Of a stretch of 12,258 nucleotides of DNA, positions 1 to 6,224 are shown in pieces. The position numbers were made by a program, and so were the translations under genes. Origin of the DNA: Lautropia sp. SCN 70-15 (GTDB lineage: Bacteria > Pseudomonadota > Gammaproteobacteria > Burkholderiales > Burkholderiaceae_E). The stretch lies in NCBI GenBank assembly GCA_001724315.1, contig MEEC01000239.1, positions 1-12,258 on the forward strand, written 5' to 3'. Position 1 is the stretch's first letter. Every line of letters begins with the position of its first letter. The notes under the pieces were generated by a model, which had not been told where the DNA came from, did no database searches, and worked only from the letters and a program-made list of their open reading frames with translations.

Positions 1-1086
1 CTGGCCCTGCCCGCCGACACCGCCTGGAACGAGGCCGACGGGCCTGCCGCGCCGCTGGAGCCGCCGCCGCGAGGCAAGGCGGATCCGAGCGCGATCGCGC
101 AGGCCGTGGCCGCGATCCGCTCCGGCAAGCGGGTCACGCTGATGATGTCCGGCCGCGCGCTGCGCGAGCCCTGCCTGGGCCTGGCCGCGCGGATCGCCGC
201 CGCGACCGGCGTGCGCCTGCTGTCGCAGCAGTCCAATGCCCGGGTCGAGCGGGGCGCGGGCCGCGTGGTCGTGCCGCGGGTGCCCTACCCGGTCGACCAG
301 GCGCTCGCCGCGCTGGCCGACATCGACGTGCTGCTGCTTCTCGGGGCCAATCCGCCCGCCTCCTTCTTCGCCTACCCGGGCAAGCCGTCGATGATGACGC
401 CGCCCGGTTGCGAAACCATCCGGGTGGCCGGCCCCGACGACGACCTCGAGCACGCCCTGCGCTGGGTCGCCGACGAGCTCGGCGCCGCTGCCGCGGCCCC
501 GCTGGCCAACGACGCGATCTGCATGACGCCCGCCCAGCCCGGGCGGCTGACCGCCGAGGCGGTCATGCAATCGGTGGCCGCCATGCTCCCCGAACACGCC
601 ATCCTGTGCGACGAGTCGGTGTCCTCGGGGCGCGCGCTGTTCCGCTACACCGACGGCTCGGCGCCGCACGACTACCTTCAGCTCACCGGCGGCGCGATCG
701 GCGAGGGCCTGCCCATGGCCACTGGCGCCGCGATCGCCTGCCCGGATCGCAAGGTGGTCAGCCTCGAAGGCGACGGCAGCGGCATGTACACGCTGCAGGC
801 CCTGTGGACCCAGGCGCGCGAGCGGCTCGACGTGGTCACCGTGGTGCTGGCCAATCGCGGCTACCGGATCCTGCAAGGCGAGCTCGAGGGCGTGGGCGTG
901 GAGAACCCCGGCGAGCGCGCGAAGCGGATGCTCGCCGTCGAGGATCCCGATCTCGATTGGGTCGCGCTGGCCAGGGGGATGGGCGTCGAGGCCGCGGCAG
1001 CGGACACCGCCGAAGGCTTCAACGACCTGCTGGCCGCGGCGCTTCGGAGAAAAGGCCCCTTCCTGATCGAAGCACGGCTGCCTTGA
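1..1086 (+). CDS. Thiamine-diphosphate enzyme, acetolactate synthase large subunit-like (5'-truncated)
   Basis: The frame is open from base 1 to the TGA at 1084-1086, so 361 C-terminal residues are visible and the true start lies upstream. The GTG at 106 is internal, because the preceding residues (ALPADTAWNEA) already look like this family. The visible part covers the central domain and the C-terminal pyrophosphate-binding domain. The ThDP/Mg motif is clear: GDGS at 769-780 and, 24 residues later, the Asn at 853-855 in LANRGYRIL. The preceding GGAIGEGLPMATGAA stretch is also typical. Family members decarboxylate a 2-oxo acid and transfer the carbanion (acetolactate synthase, benzoylformate decarboxylase and relatives). 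The catalytic Glu of the N-terminal domain is outside the window, so the reaction cannot be assigned. The MFS gene follows at once, so they are probably co-transcribed. Biosynthetic IlvB is less likely, because no regulatory-subunit gene follows; a catabolic role is more plausible. Confidence 0.88.
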   Translation: MALPADTAWNEADGPAAPLEPPPRGKADPSAIAQAVAAIRSGKRVTLMMSGRALREPCLGLAARIAAATGVRLLSQQSNARVERGAGRVVVPRVPYPVDQALAALADIDVLLLLGANPPASFFAYPGKPSMMTPPGCETIRVAGPDDDLEHALRWVADELGAAAAAPLANDAICMTPAQPGRLTAEAVMQSVAAMLPEHAILCDESVSSGRALFRYTDGSAPHDYLQLTGGAIGEGLPMATGAAIACPDRKVVSLEGDGSGMYTLQALWTQARERLDVVTVVLANRGYRILQGELEGVGVENPGERAKRMLAVEDPDLDWVALARGMGVEAAAADTAEGFNDLLAAALRRKGPFLIEARLP

Positions 1087-1094
1087 GTCCGGGC

Positions 1095-2342
1095 GTGGAC
1101 GGCCGGACGCCCCTCTTCCGCGGCTGGTACGTCGTCTGGGCGGCCTTCGCCGCGATGACGGTGATCTTCGGGGTCGCCTATTCGTTCGCGGCCTTCTTCC
1201 AGCCCTGGTCGGTCGAGTTCGAGGCCCAGCGCGCCGACGTGTCCTGGGTGTTCGGCCTGTCCTCGCTGCTCTACTTCTCGCTGGGCGCGGTGGGCGGCGC
1301 GCTGGCCGACCGCTTCGGCCCGCGCGCCACCGGGCTGGCCGGCATGAGCTGCCTGGCGGCCGGCCTGCTGGTTTCCAGTTTCGCGACGGACCTGGCCAGC
1401 ATCTACCTGGCCTACGGGCTGGGCATCGGCCTCGGCGTCGCGCTGGTCTATACCCCCTCGATGGGCGCGGTCCAGCCCTGGTTCGCGAGGCGGCGCGGCC
1501 TGGCCTCGGGCATCGCCAGCTCGGGCATCGGCGCCGGCACGCTGGTCGTTCCGGTCGTGGCCAGCTGGCTGATCGCCAACCTCGACTGGCGCGAGGCGAT
1601 GCGCTGGCTGGCGTTGGGGGTCGTGCTGGCGGGCTTCGCCGCTGCCTGGTTCCTGGACCGGGACCCCGCGCGTCACGGACTGGCGCCCGACGGCCTGCCC
1701 TTGCCGGCAACGGACGGTCTCGCCGCCGGGGCTACCACGAGCCGCGGGGCGCCGGCGGGCCTGACGCTGCGCGAGGCCCTGCGCGCCCCCAGCTTCCGAT
1801 GGCTTTACGCGAGCACGCTGGCCGCCGGCATTCCGATGTTCGTGCCCTTCGCGCACCTGTCCGCGTCGGCGCGCGACGCGGGCATCGCCGACACCGAGGC
1901 GGTCGCGCTGGTCGGGCTGATCGGCATCGGCAGCCTGCTGGGCCGATTCGGCATCGGCGGCCTCGCCGACCGGCTCGGGAGATTGCGGACCCGGATCATC
2001 GTCGAAGCCACGCTCGGCGCGTCCTTCCTGATCTGGGCGAGCGCGGATGGCTATGCGGCCTTTGCCGTCTTCGCGCTGGTCTTCGGCCTCTCCTACGGAG
2101 GCATCGTCTCGCTGCTGCCGCCGATCTGCAGCGATCTCTACGGCCTGAAGGCGGTTTCGGGGATCATCGGCCTGCTCTACACCGGCGCGGCCTTCGGCGC
2201 GCTGCTCGGGCCGGTGGCGGCCGGCGCGCTGTTCGACGCTCACGGCCACTACGGCTGGGCCATGGCCCTGTGCGCTGCCGGCTCGGTGCTGGCGACCTTC
2301 TGCGCCTGGCGCGTGATGCGGATGGCGCCGCGGCAATCCTAG
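1095..2342 (+). CDS. MFS transporter, OFA/monocarboxylate-like
   Basis: Encodes about 415 residues, the normal size for a 12-helix major facilitator. The N-terminus reads FRGWYVVWAAFAAMTV, the first helix typical of oxalate/formate-antiporter-like and monocarboxylate-like MFS proteins. The loop 2-3 signature GALADRFGPR (about residues 68-77) and its half-repeat GLADRLGRLRT in the second half are both present. A hydrophilic loop near the middle (RHGLAPDGLPLP) separates the two six-helix bundles. It probably moves a small organic anion across the inner membrane, perhaps the substrate or product of the ThDP enzyme upstream; that pairing is inferred from adjacency. The start is uncertain: GTG 1095 is chosen, and TTG 1083, overlapping the upstream TGA, would add four residues. 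Neither has a good ribosome-binding site, so coupling to upstream translation is likely. A much longer open frame upstream (from 408) lies over the enzyme gene and is not credible. Confidence 0.87.
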   Translation: MDGRTPLFRGWYVVWAAFAAMTVIFGVAYSFAAFFQPWSVEFEAQRADVSWVFGLSSLLYFSLGAVGGALADRFGPRATGLAGMSCLAAGLLVSSFATDLASIYLAYGLGIGLGVALVYTPSMGAVQPWFARRRGLASGIASSGIGAGTLVVPVVASWLIANLDWREAMRWLALGVVLAGFAAAWFLDRDPARHGLAPDGLPLPATDGLAAGATTSRGAPAGLTLREALRAPSFRWLYASTLAAGIPMFVPFAHLSASARDAGIADTEAVALVGLIGIGSLLGRFGIGGLADRLGRLRTRIIVEATLGASFLIWASADGYAAFAVFALVFGLSYGGIVSLLPPICSDLYGLKAVSGIIGLLYTGAAFGALLGPVAAGALFDAHGHYGWAMALCAAGSVLATFCAWRVMRMAPRQS

Positions 2343-2351
2343 GGCGAGATG

Positions 2352-2861
2352 CTAGACCAGGGTGGCGGCCCAGCGCGGCGATTCGTCGCCGGGGCGGTCC
2401 GGGCCCAGCGTCTCGCCGCTCGCATCGAGCAGGCGGCCGCAGCGGATCTCGAGTGCCAGGTCGGCGAGCATCAGTCCCGGCACGCCATGGCGCGGGAACG
2501 AAGCCAGATGGCAGGGTTCCTGGACCGCGGCCAGGGCCGTCCCGACCGGTCCGGCGCGAACGCCGCGCAGGATGCCGGTGTACCAACTGGCGACGATCGA
2601 TTCCTCGGCGAGCGGGAACAGGTGCCCCAGCGCCAGCGGATTGGTGTCCGGCCAGCTGCCGGTGAGCCCGACCAGGCGCAGCAGGCCGTCGTCGCCGATC
2701 TCCCAGGTGGCCGCGTAGTCCGGGGCATCGGCGGGCAGGTCGCTCGCGCGCCTCAGCCCGGGCCGCTGGCCGATCAGCCGAAACCACGCCTCGAGCGGAC
2801 GCGATCCCAACCGGAACACCCGGTCCCGGTAAAGAAGGGTATCGCCTACGTAGGCTGACAT
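2352..2861 (-). CDS. Hypothetical protein, 169 aa, soluble
   Basis: I do not recognise a named family. The reading supports a real gene: an ATG at 2861 with a good GGAGAG site (complement of 2868-2873) six bases upstream, ordinary amino-acid composition, and a fit between the MFS stop (2342) and the divergent control region. No signal peptide or membrane helix is seen. The protein starts MSAYVGDTLLYRDRVFRLGSRPLE. Later it has WEIGDDGLLRLVGLTG (about residues 53-68), LFPLAEESIVASWYTGILR (about 81-99) and, near the end, LALEIRCGRLL. Alternating short beta-strands, conserved-looking Trp residues and a W-[YF]-[ST]-G-x-L-R element resemble uncharacterised proteobacterial proteins I recall loosely; this is a weak memory-based resemblance. 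No catalytic residues can be named. Its stop lies nine bases from the end of the convergent MFS gene, with no terminator visible between them. Confidence 0.72.
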   Translation of the reverse strand: MSAYVGDTLLYRDRVFRLGSRPLEAWFRLIGQRPGLRRASDLPADAPDYAATWEIGDDGLLRLVGLTGSWPDTNPLALGHLFPLAEESIVASWYTGILRGVRAGPVGTALAAVQEPCHLASFPRHGVPGLMLADLALEIRCGRLLDASGETLGPDRPGDESPRWAATLV

Positions 2862-2962
2862 CGTGGACTCTCCATGGCGCTATCGCCGCACTGGGAACAC
2901 TGTCGCCGAGCAGCCCTGGCGGCGCTCGTCCCGCCCGACGAAGCGCCCGCATCGGGCGATGG

Positions 2963-3025
2963 CCGGCCCGTCGGGTCCCGGGTCCGGCCCGCCGACGATC
3001 GGGGGCGGCCCGCCGGGGTCCGGGA
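2963..3025. repeat. Three imperfect 21-bp tandem repeats
   Basis: Units start at 2963, 2984 and 3005. Each begins [C/G]CGGCCCG and carries CGGG near its end. By eye, units 1 and 3 agree at 16 of 21 positions, 2 and 3 at 15, and 1 and 2 at 14. The 21-bp period equals two helical turns and also seven codons. High local GC raises chance similarity, so this is a tentative call. Confidence 0.5.
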
Positions 3026-3050
3026 CCGCCCCCGCCGGCCAGCAGCCGCG

Positions 3051-3086
3051 CGGGTTTGCTGTCATCCTTCCGCGTGTGCAAACCCG
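3051..3086. promoter_or_regulatory. 9-bp perfect dyad upstream of the SDR gene (operator or 5'UTR hairpin)
   Basis: CGGGTTTGC at 3051-3059 is the exact reverse complement of GCAAACCCG at 3078-3086, with an 18-base spacer. The right arm ends nine bases before the AAGGAGG site of the SDR gene. The AT-containing arms stand out in a very GC-rich stretch. The layout suits an operator for a dimeric repressor, or an RNA hairpin near the ribosome-binding site. No regulator gene is present in the window. Confidence 0.45.
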
Positions 3087-3095
3087 TCCAGCAAC

Positions 3096-3102
3096 AAGGA
3101 GG
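3096..3102 (+). promoter_or_regulatory. Ribosome-binding site of the SDR gene
   Basis: AAGGAGG, five bases before ATG 3108, is near-perfect. It fixes the SDR start against the longer in-frame opening from 2874. Confidence 0.85.
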
Positions 3103-3107
3103 AACAG

Positions 3108-3884
3108 ATGTCGCTTTTCGATCTGACCGGCAAGGTCGCAGTCATCACCGGCGCCAGCCGGGGAATCGGGCGGGCGATCGCCGAGCGGATGGCCGAACAG
3201 GGGGCGAAGGTGGTCGTGTCGAGCCGCAAGCTCGCTGCCTGCGAGACCGTGGTCGAGGGCATCCGGGCGCGCGGCGGCGACGCCATCGCGGTCGCCTGCA
3301 ACATCGGCCGCAAGGAAGAACTGCAGGCCCTGGTCGACGCCACCAACGCCAGGTGGGGCCGGATCGACATCCTGGTGTGCAACGCCGCGGTCAACCCCTA
3401 TTTCGGTCCGTCGGTGGACATGCCCGACGAGGCCTACGACCGGATCATGAACAGCAACGTGCGCAGCAATTTCTGGCTGTGCAACATGGTGGCCCCGCAG
3501 ATGGCCGAGCGCGGTGACGGCTCGATCATCATCGTGTCCTCGATCGGCGGCTTCCAGGGCTCCGACGTGATCGGCGTGTACTGCATCTCCAAGGCCGCCG
3601 ACATGCAGCTGGCCCGCAACGTGGCGGTGGAATGGGGCAAGAAGAACGTCCGAGCCAACTGCATCGCGCCAGGCCTGATCAAGACCGATTTCGCGCGCGC
3701 GCTGTGGGAAGACCCGAAGATCCTCGAGCAGAGCGTGTCCAACACCGCGCTGCGCCGGATCGGCGAGCCCGACGAGATCGCCGGCGCGGCGGTCTTCCTC
3801 GCATCGCCCGCCGGCCGCTACACGACCGGCCAGACCTTCGTGATCGACGGCGGCCGGCTGGCAGGGCTGGCGCGGGGAGACTGA
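3108..3884 (+). CDS. SDR-family NAD(P)-dependent oxidoreductase
   Basis: A 258-residue classical short-chain dehydrogenase/reductase. The Rossmann glycine motif TGASRGIG is at residues 14-21, CNAA (the NNAG position) at 91-94, Asn117, catalytic Ser145, and YCISK giving Tyr158 and Lys162. The C-terminal FVIDGG signature is present, so the N-S-Y-K tetrad is complete. The protein is soluble and should oxidise or reduce a small alcohol or carbonyl. The SSRK stretch after the second beta-strand (Arg40) hints at NADP(H), which is inference. The fold and active site resemble beta-ketoacyl-ACP reductase-like and DHRS4-like members; the substrate is not determined. The start is set by AAGGAGG at 3096. 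The lipoprotein gene begins four bases after the stop. The reductase gene at 4418 is on the same strand and could share the transcript. Confidence 0.93.
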   Translation: MSLFDLTGKVAVITGASRGIGRAIAERMAEQGAKVVVSSRKLAACETVVEGIRARGGDAIAVACNIGRKEELQALVDATNARWGRIDILVCNAAVNPYFGPSVDMPDEAYDRIMNSNVRSNFWLCNMVAPQMAERGDGSIIIVSSIGGFQGSDVIGVYCISKAADMQLARNVAVEWGKKNVRANCIAPGLIKTDFARALWEDPKILEQSVSNTALRRIGEPDEIAGAAVFLASPAGRYTTGQTFVIDGGRLAGLARGD

Positions 3885-3888
3885 CCCG

Positions 3889-4347
3889 GTGGCACGCGGG
3901 CCGGCGCGCAGGCCTCCAGGCGTCGCGGCGACCTTGCTCGCCGCGCTGCTGGGCGGCTGCGGCTATGCCTCGATCTCCATCGTGGCCGGTACGGATCCCT
4001 ACGACGACGGCTGGCTGGAGATCGACAGCCCTTCGCTGGCCGATTACTGGGAGACCGCCGACAGTGCGGTGGTGCTGGGCGGTTCGGCCTTCGTGCCGCC
4101 CGGCTCGTCCTGCAGCGGCACGATCGGCACGCTGGCGCCGGGCTACCGAGTGAGCTGGTCGAACACGGCCACCGGCCAGGCCGGCATCGCGCAGGCCTGG
4201 CTGGATTGCGCGGTGCCGGTCGAAGTACGCTGGCGCACCGAGTCCATCCCGCTCGCCGCCGGCGCCAACCCGATCCTGGTCGGCGCGATCGACGCCGATG
4301 GCCGCAGCGCGACCGACGGCATCACCGTCTACCGCTACCCGCGATGA
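3889..4347 (+). CDS. Lipoprotein with a single Ig-like (glucodextranase-B-type) domain
   Basis: A 152-residue protein starting at GTG 3889, four bases after the SDR stop. The N-terminus has basic residues, a short hydrophobic stretch (VAATLLAALLGG) and a lipobox LGGC with Cys24 as the predicted lipidation site, so it should be membrane-anchored outside the cytoplasm. From about residue 44 the pattern matches the Ig-like domain seen in glucodextranase and other secreted proteins: DSPS, a strand with VVLGGSAFV, WSNTATG (90-96), IPLAAGAN (120-127) and ATDGITVYR at the end. Cys75 and Cys107 could form a disulfide. Such domains usually sit beside enzymatic or adhesive modules; here one domain stands alone. 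The role is unknown. The overlapping position behind a metabolic SDR may be chance operon membership. No clear ribosome-binding site is present, so coupling to the SDR gene is likely. Confidence 0.75.
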   Translation: MARGPARRPPGVAATLLAALLGGCGYASISIVAGTDPYDDGWLEIDSPSLADYWETADSAVVLGGSAFVPPGSSCSGTIGTLAPGYRVSWSNTATGQAGIAQAWLDCAVPVEVRWRTESIPLAAGANPILVGAIDADGRSATDGITVYRYPR

Positions 4348-4360
4348 TCCGCCGCCCCTC

Positions 4361-4374
4361 ACGGCAATCGCCGT
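4361..4374 (+). other. Small hairpin and pyrimidine tract before the reductase gene
   Basis: ACGGC (4361-4365) pairs with GCCGT (4370-4374) around a four-base loop. A pyrimidine-rich run follows, up to the ribosome-binding site. The stem is short and there is no T tract, so I do not call a terminator. The run may simply be unstructured leader that leaves the start accessible. Confidence 0.3.
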
Positions 4375-4405
4375 CTCCCTTCCCCCCTTCTCCCCCAACC
4401 TTTCC

Positions 4406-4411
4406 AAGGAG
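4406..4411 (+). promoter_or_regulatory. Ribosome-binding site selecting GTG 4418
   Basis: AAGGAG lies six bases before GTG 4418. It sets this as the start rather than the upstream in-frame openings, since the Rossmann beta-strand KKIGFIG begins immediately after it. Confidence 0.82.
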
Positions 4412-4417
4412 CCAGAA

Positions 4418-5314
4418 GTGAAAAAGATCGGATTCATCGGCGCGTCGGGCCTCATGGGCCACGGCATGGCGCGCAGCCTGCTCGCCAAGGGCTTCCAGGT
4501 CAGCCTGACCGTGCACCGCAATCGCGAGCGCGTGGCCGACCTGCTCGAAGCCGGCGCGACCCAGGTCGCCACACCGGCCGAGCTCGGCAAGACCTGCGAC
4601 GTCGTCGTGGTCTGCGTGACCGGCTCGCCCCAGGTCGAGCAGGTGCTCGCCGGTCCGGACGGCGTGCTGAGCGCCCCGCGCAAGGGGCTGGTCGTCATCG
4701 AGACCTCGACCAGCGAGCCCGACTCCACCGCTCGCCTGCGCGAGGCCTGCGCGGCGAAGGGGGTCACCCTGGTCGACGCGCCGCTCGCCCGCACCCCCGT
4801 CGAGGCCGAGCAGGGCCGGCTGAACACGATGGTCGGCGCCGACGATGCCACCTTCGCCGCGATCCGGCCCGTGCTCGAGGGCTATTGCGAGAACATCTTC
4901 CACGTGGGCGGCCCGGGCGCCGGGCACGTGATCAAGCTGCTGAACAACTTCGTGGCCCAGGCGATCTGCACGGCCACCGCCGAGGCCTTCGCGGTCGGCG
5001 TGCGGGCGGGCGTGGATCCCCGGAAGCTCGTCGAGGTGGTTTCCGCCGGCGCGGTGAACTCGGGGATCTTCCAGGCCATGGCCAAGACCCTGTCGGGCGA
5101 CCTGGAGGGGCTGAAGTTCGAGCTCGACAACGCCCGCAAGGACGTGCGCTACTACACCCACCTGGCCGAAGGGCTGACCGTGCCCTCGATCGTCGGCGAG
5201 GCGGTGCACCAGAGCCTGGCCATGGCCAGCGCGATGGGCCAGGGCAAGAAGTTCGTGCCCGCGCTGGTGCTGGCGCAGGAGCAGCTCACCGGCGCGAAGA
5301 TCACGCCGAAGTGA
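4418..5314 (+). CDS. NAD(P)-dependent oxidoreductase, 3-hydroxyisobutyrate dehydrogenase family
   Basis: A 298-residue cytoplasmic enzyme with the full architecture of beta-hydroxyacid dehydrogenases. The N-terminal Rossmann motif is GFIGASGLMG (5-14). The substrate-binding segment DAPLARTP (120-127) comes next, then GGPGAGHVIKLLNN (164-177) with catalytic Lys173 and Asn177, and an all-helical C-terminal domain. Classical 3-hydroxyisobutyrate and tartronate-semialdehyde reductases carry DAPVSGG at the substrate segment. Here it is DAPLARTP, closer to the VGRTS form I recall in sulfolactaldehyde reductase YihU. The substrate is therefore probably a small hydroxyacid or semialdehyde other than 3-hydroxyisobutyrate. 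The length is normal. The gene follows the lipoprotein after 70 bases with its own good ribosome-binding site, and converges on the dioxygenase operon, so it may share a pathway with it. Confidence 0.9.
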   Translation: MKKIGFIGASGLMGHGMARSLLAKGFQVSLTVHRNRERVADLLEAGATQVATPAELGKTCDVVVVCVTGSPQVEQVLAGPDGVLSAPRKGLVVIETSTSEPDSTARLREACAAKGVTLVDAPLARTPVEAEQGRLNTMVGADDATFAAIRPVLEGYCENIFHVGGPGAGHVIKLLNNFVAQAICTATAEAFAVGVRAGVDPRKLVEVVSAGAVNSGIFQAMAKTLSGDLEGLKFELDNARKDVRYYTHLAEGLTVPSIVGEAVHQSLAMASAMGQGKKFVPALVLAQEQLTGAKITPK

Positions 5315-5336
5315 CCGGGAGGCGCGCGGGCTGTCT

Positions 5337-5357
5337 CGGAGGCGGGCGCCGCCTCCG
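5337..5357. terminator. Stem-loop between convergent genes, possible bidirectional terminator
   Basis: CGGAGGCGG (5337-5345) and CCGCCTCCG (5349-5357) form a perfect 9-bp GC stem with a three-base loop. It sits centrally in the 70 bases between the reductase stop (5314) and the dioxygenase stop (5385). Neither side carries a T tract, so it is not a canonical intrinsic terminator. It may slow polymerase, protect mRNA ends, or assist factor-dependent termination. Confidence 0.5.
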
Positions 5358-5384
5358 TGCGCCCCGCCCTTCAACCCCGGGGGC

Positions 5385-6224
5385 TCAGGCCGGCTTGACG
5401 GTGATCCGCCAGAGCGTGCGCGCGTACTGCGGGTCGGTCAGCGTCGCGGCGTGCAGCAGCGCCGCGTTGTCCCAGATGACGACGTCGCCGACGCCGTAGG
5501 ACAGGCGGTGCTGGTAGCGGGGCTGCGTCGAATGCGCCTTCAGCTCGTCGAGCAGTTCCCTGCCCTCGGCCTCGCCCATGCCTTCGATGCCGAAGGAGCT
5601 GCCCGACACCGCGTACAGCGCCTTGCGGCCGGTGTACCAGTGCGTGACCACCAGCGGGTGGCGGACCCACTGCATCCGCGCCTGCTGCGCCTCGTTCAGC
5701 ACCGAGGCCACCGTGCGCGAGGCCTCGTCGAGATCGTCCCGGTTGCCGTAGTGGTGCAGCACCGTGAGCCCCTCGAGCCTCGACTTCGCGGCAGCGGGCA
5801 GGTCTTCCCAGGCAGCCGTCTGGTCGGCGAACAGCGTGTCTCCGCCCACCGCCGGCACCTCGATCGAGTACAGCGTGGTGGCCCTGGCGGGTTCGGCCAG
5901 GTAGGAATAGTCGGTGTGGAAGTAGGTGCCGGCGTCGGCCAGTCCCTGCGGCACCCCGTCCTTCACGACGTTCGACAGCTTCAGGATGTCGGCGAATTCG
6001 GGGTGATGGAACTGGTCGATCACGTGCGGCTCCGGGCGGCCGAAGCGCGAGGCCCAGCGGTGGAAGGCGGGCGCGTCGAGCCGCTGGCCGCGCACGACCA
6101 GAAGGTGGGCGTCGTAGAAGGCCCGCTCGATCTCGCCGAACAGCGTGTCCGGCAGGGGTAGCGAGAGGTCCACGCCGCGCAGCTCCGCGCCGAAGCTTCC
6201 GAGCGGACGAAGATCGAGCGTCAT
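5385..6224 (-). CDS. TauD/TfdA-family Fe(II)/2-oxoglutarate-dependent dioxygenase
   Basis: A 279-residue enzyme that should couple 2-oxoglutarate decarboxylation to hydroxylation of an organic acid, often cleaving a C-S, C-O or C-N bond. The iron-binding facial triad is visible: His103 and Asp105 in YFHTDYSYL, and His258 in LLHAAT. Arg269 in YARTLWRI is positioned to bind the 2-oxoglutarate carboxylate. GGDTLFADQ (about 128-136) is the usual family strand. The region where E. coli TauD has NEGFTT reads VSGSSFGIEGM here, so taurine specificity should not be assumed. Its ATG overlaps the stop of the TRAP large permease gene (ATGA at 6221-6224), with GGAG (complement of 6233-6236) eight bases upstream. 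This implies translational coupling and makes the TRAP solute a likely substrate. It is the last gene of the operon. Confidence 0.92.
   Translation of the reverse strand: MTLDLRPLGSFGAELRGVDLSLPLPDTLFGEIERAFYDAHLLVVRGQRLDAPAFHRWASRFGRPEPHVIDQFHHPEFADILKLSNVVKDGVPQGLADAGTYFHTDYSYLAEPARATTLYSIEVPAVGGDTLFADQTAAWEDLPAAAKSRLEGLTVLHHYGNRDDLDEASRTVASVLNEAQQARMQWVRHPLVVTHWYTGRKALYAVSGSSFGIEGMGEAEGRELLDELKAHSTQPRYQHRLSYGVGDVVIWDNAALLHAATLTDPQYARTLWRITVKPA

Larger units (their letters stand above)
2862..3107. promoter_or_regulatory. Divergent intergenic region rich in direct and inverted repeats
   Basis: These 246 bases separate the divergently transcribed hypothetical gene and SDR gene, and should hold both promoters. 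No hexamer pair close to the sigma-70 consensus stands out. The region contains three imperfect 21-bp units (2963-3025), an 8-bp inverted repeat (2974-2981 with 3020-3027), a 9-bp one (3000-3008 with 3026-3034), a 6-bp hairpin (2944-2949 with 2953-2958) and a 9-bp dyad next to the SDR ribosome-binding site (3051-3059 with 3078-3086). A plus-strand frame from ATG 2874 is open into the SDR gene. The strong Shine-Dalgarno at 3096 and the arginine-rich translation argue against its use. Confidence 0.6.

Noticed and set aside
861..2336. 491-codon open frame on the minus strand
   Set aside because: It lies antisense to the MFS gene and gives a Gln/Arg/Gly/Ala-rich, low-complexity translation typical of antisense frames in GC-rich DNA.
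2874..3107. N-terminal extension of the SDR gene from ATG 2874
   Set aside because: The extension is Arg/Pro-rich and unlike any SDR N-terminus. AAGGAGG at 3096 and the normal LTGKVAVITG beginning fix the start at 3108.
3889..3905. Possible sigma-54 promoter (TGGCACG)
   Set aside because: The -24-like half is present, but no TTGC[A/T] follows at the required spacing, and it falls inside the lipoprotein gene.
3679..4851. 390-codon minus-strand frame over the SDR, lipoprotein and reductase genes
   Set aside because: It spans three well-supported plus-strand genes and has low-complexity Ser/Arg/Ala composition.
5385..6224. Naming the dioxygenase tauD (taurine dioxygenase)
   Set aside because: The iron and 2-oxoglutarate residues match the family, but the substrate-side region differs from E. 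coli TauD and no taurine-specific neighbour is present.
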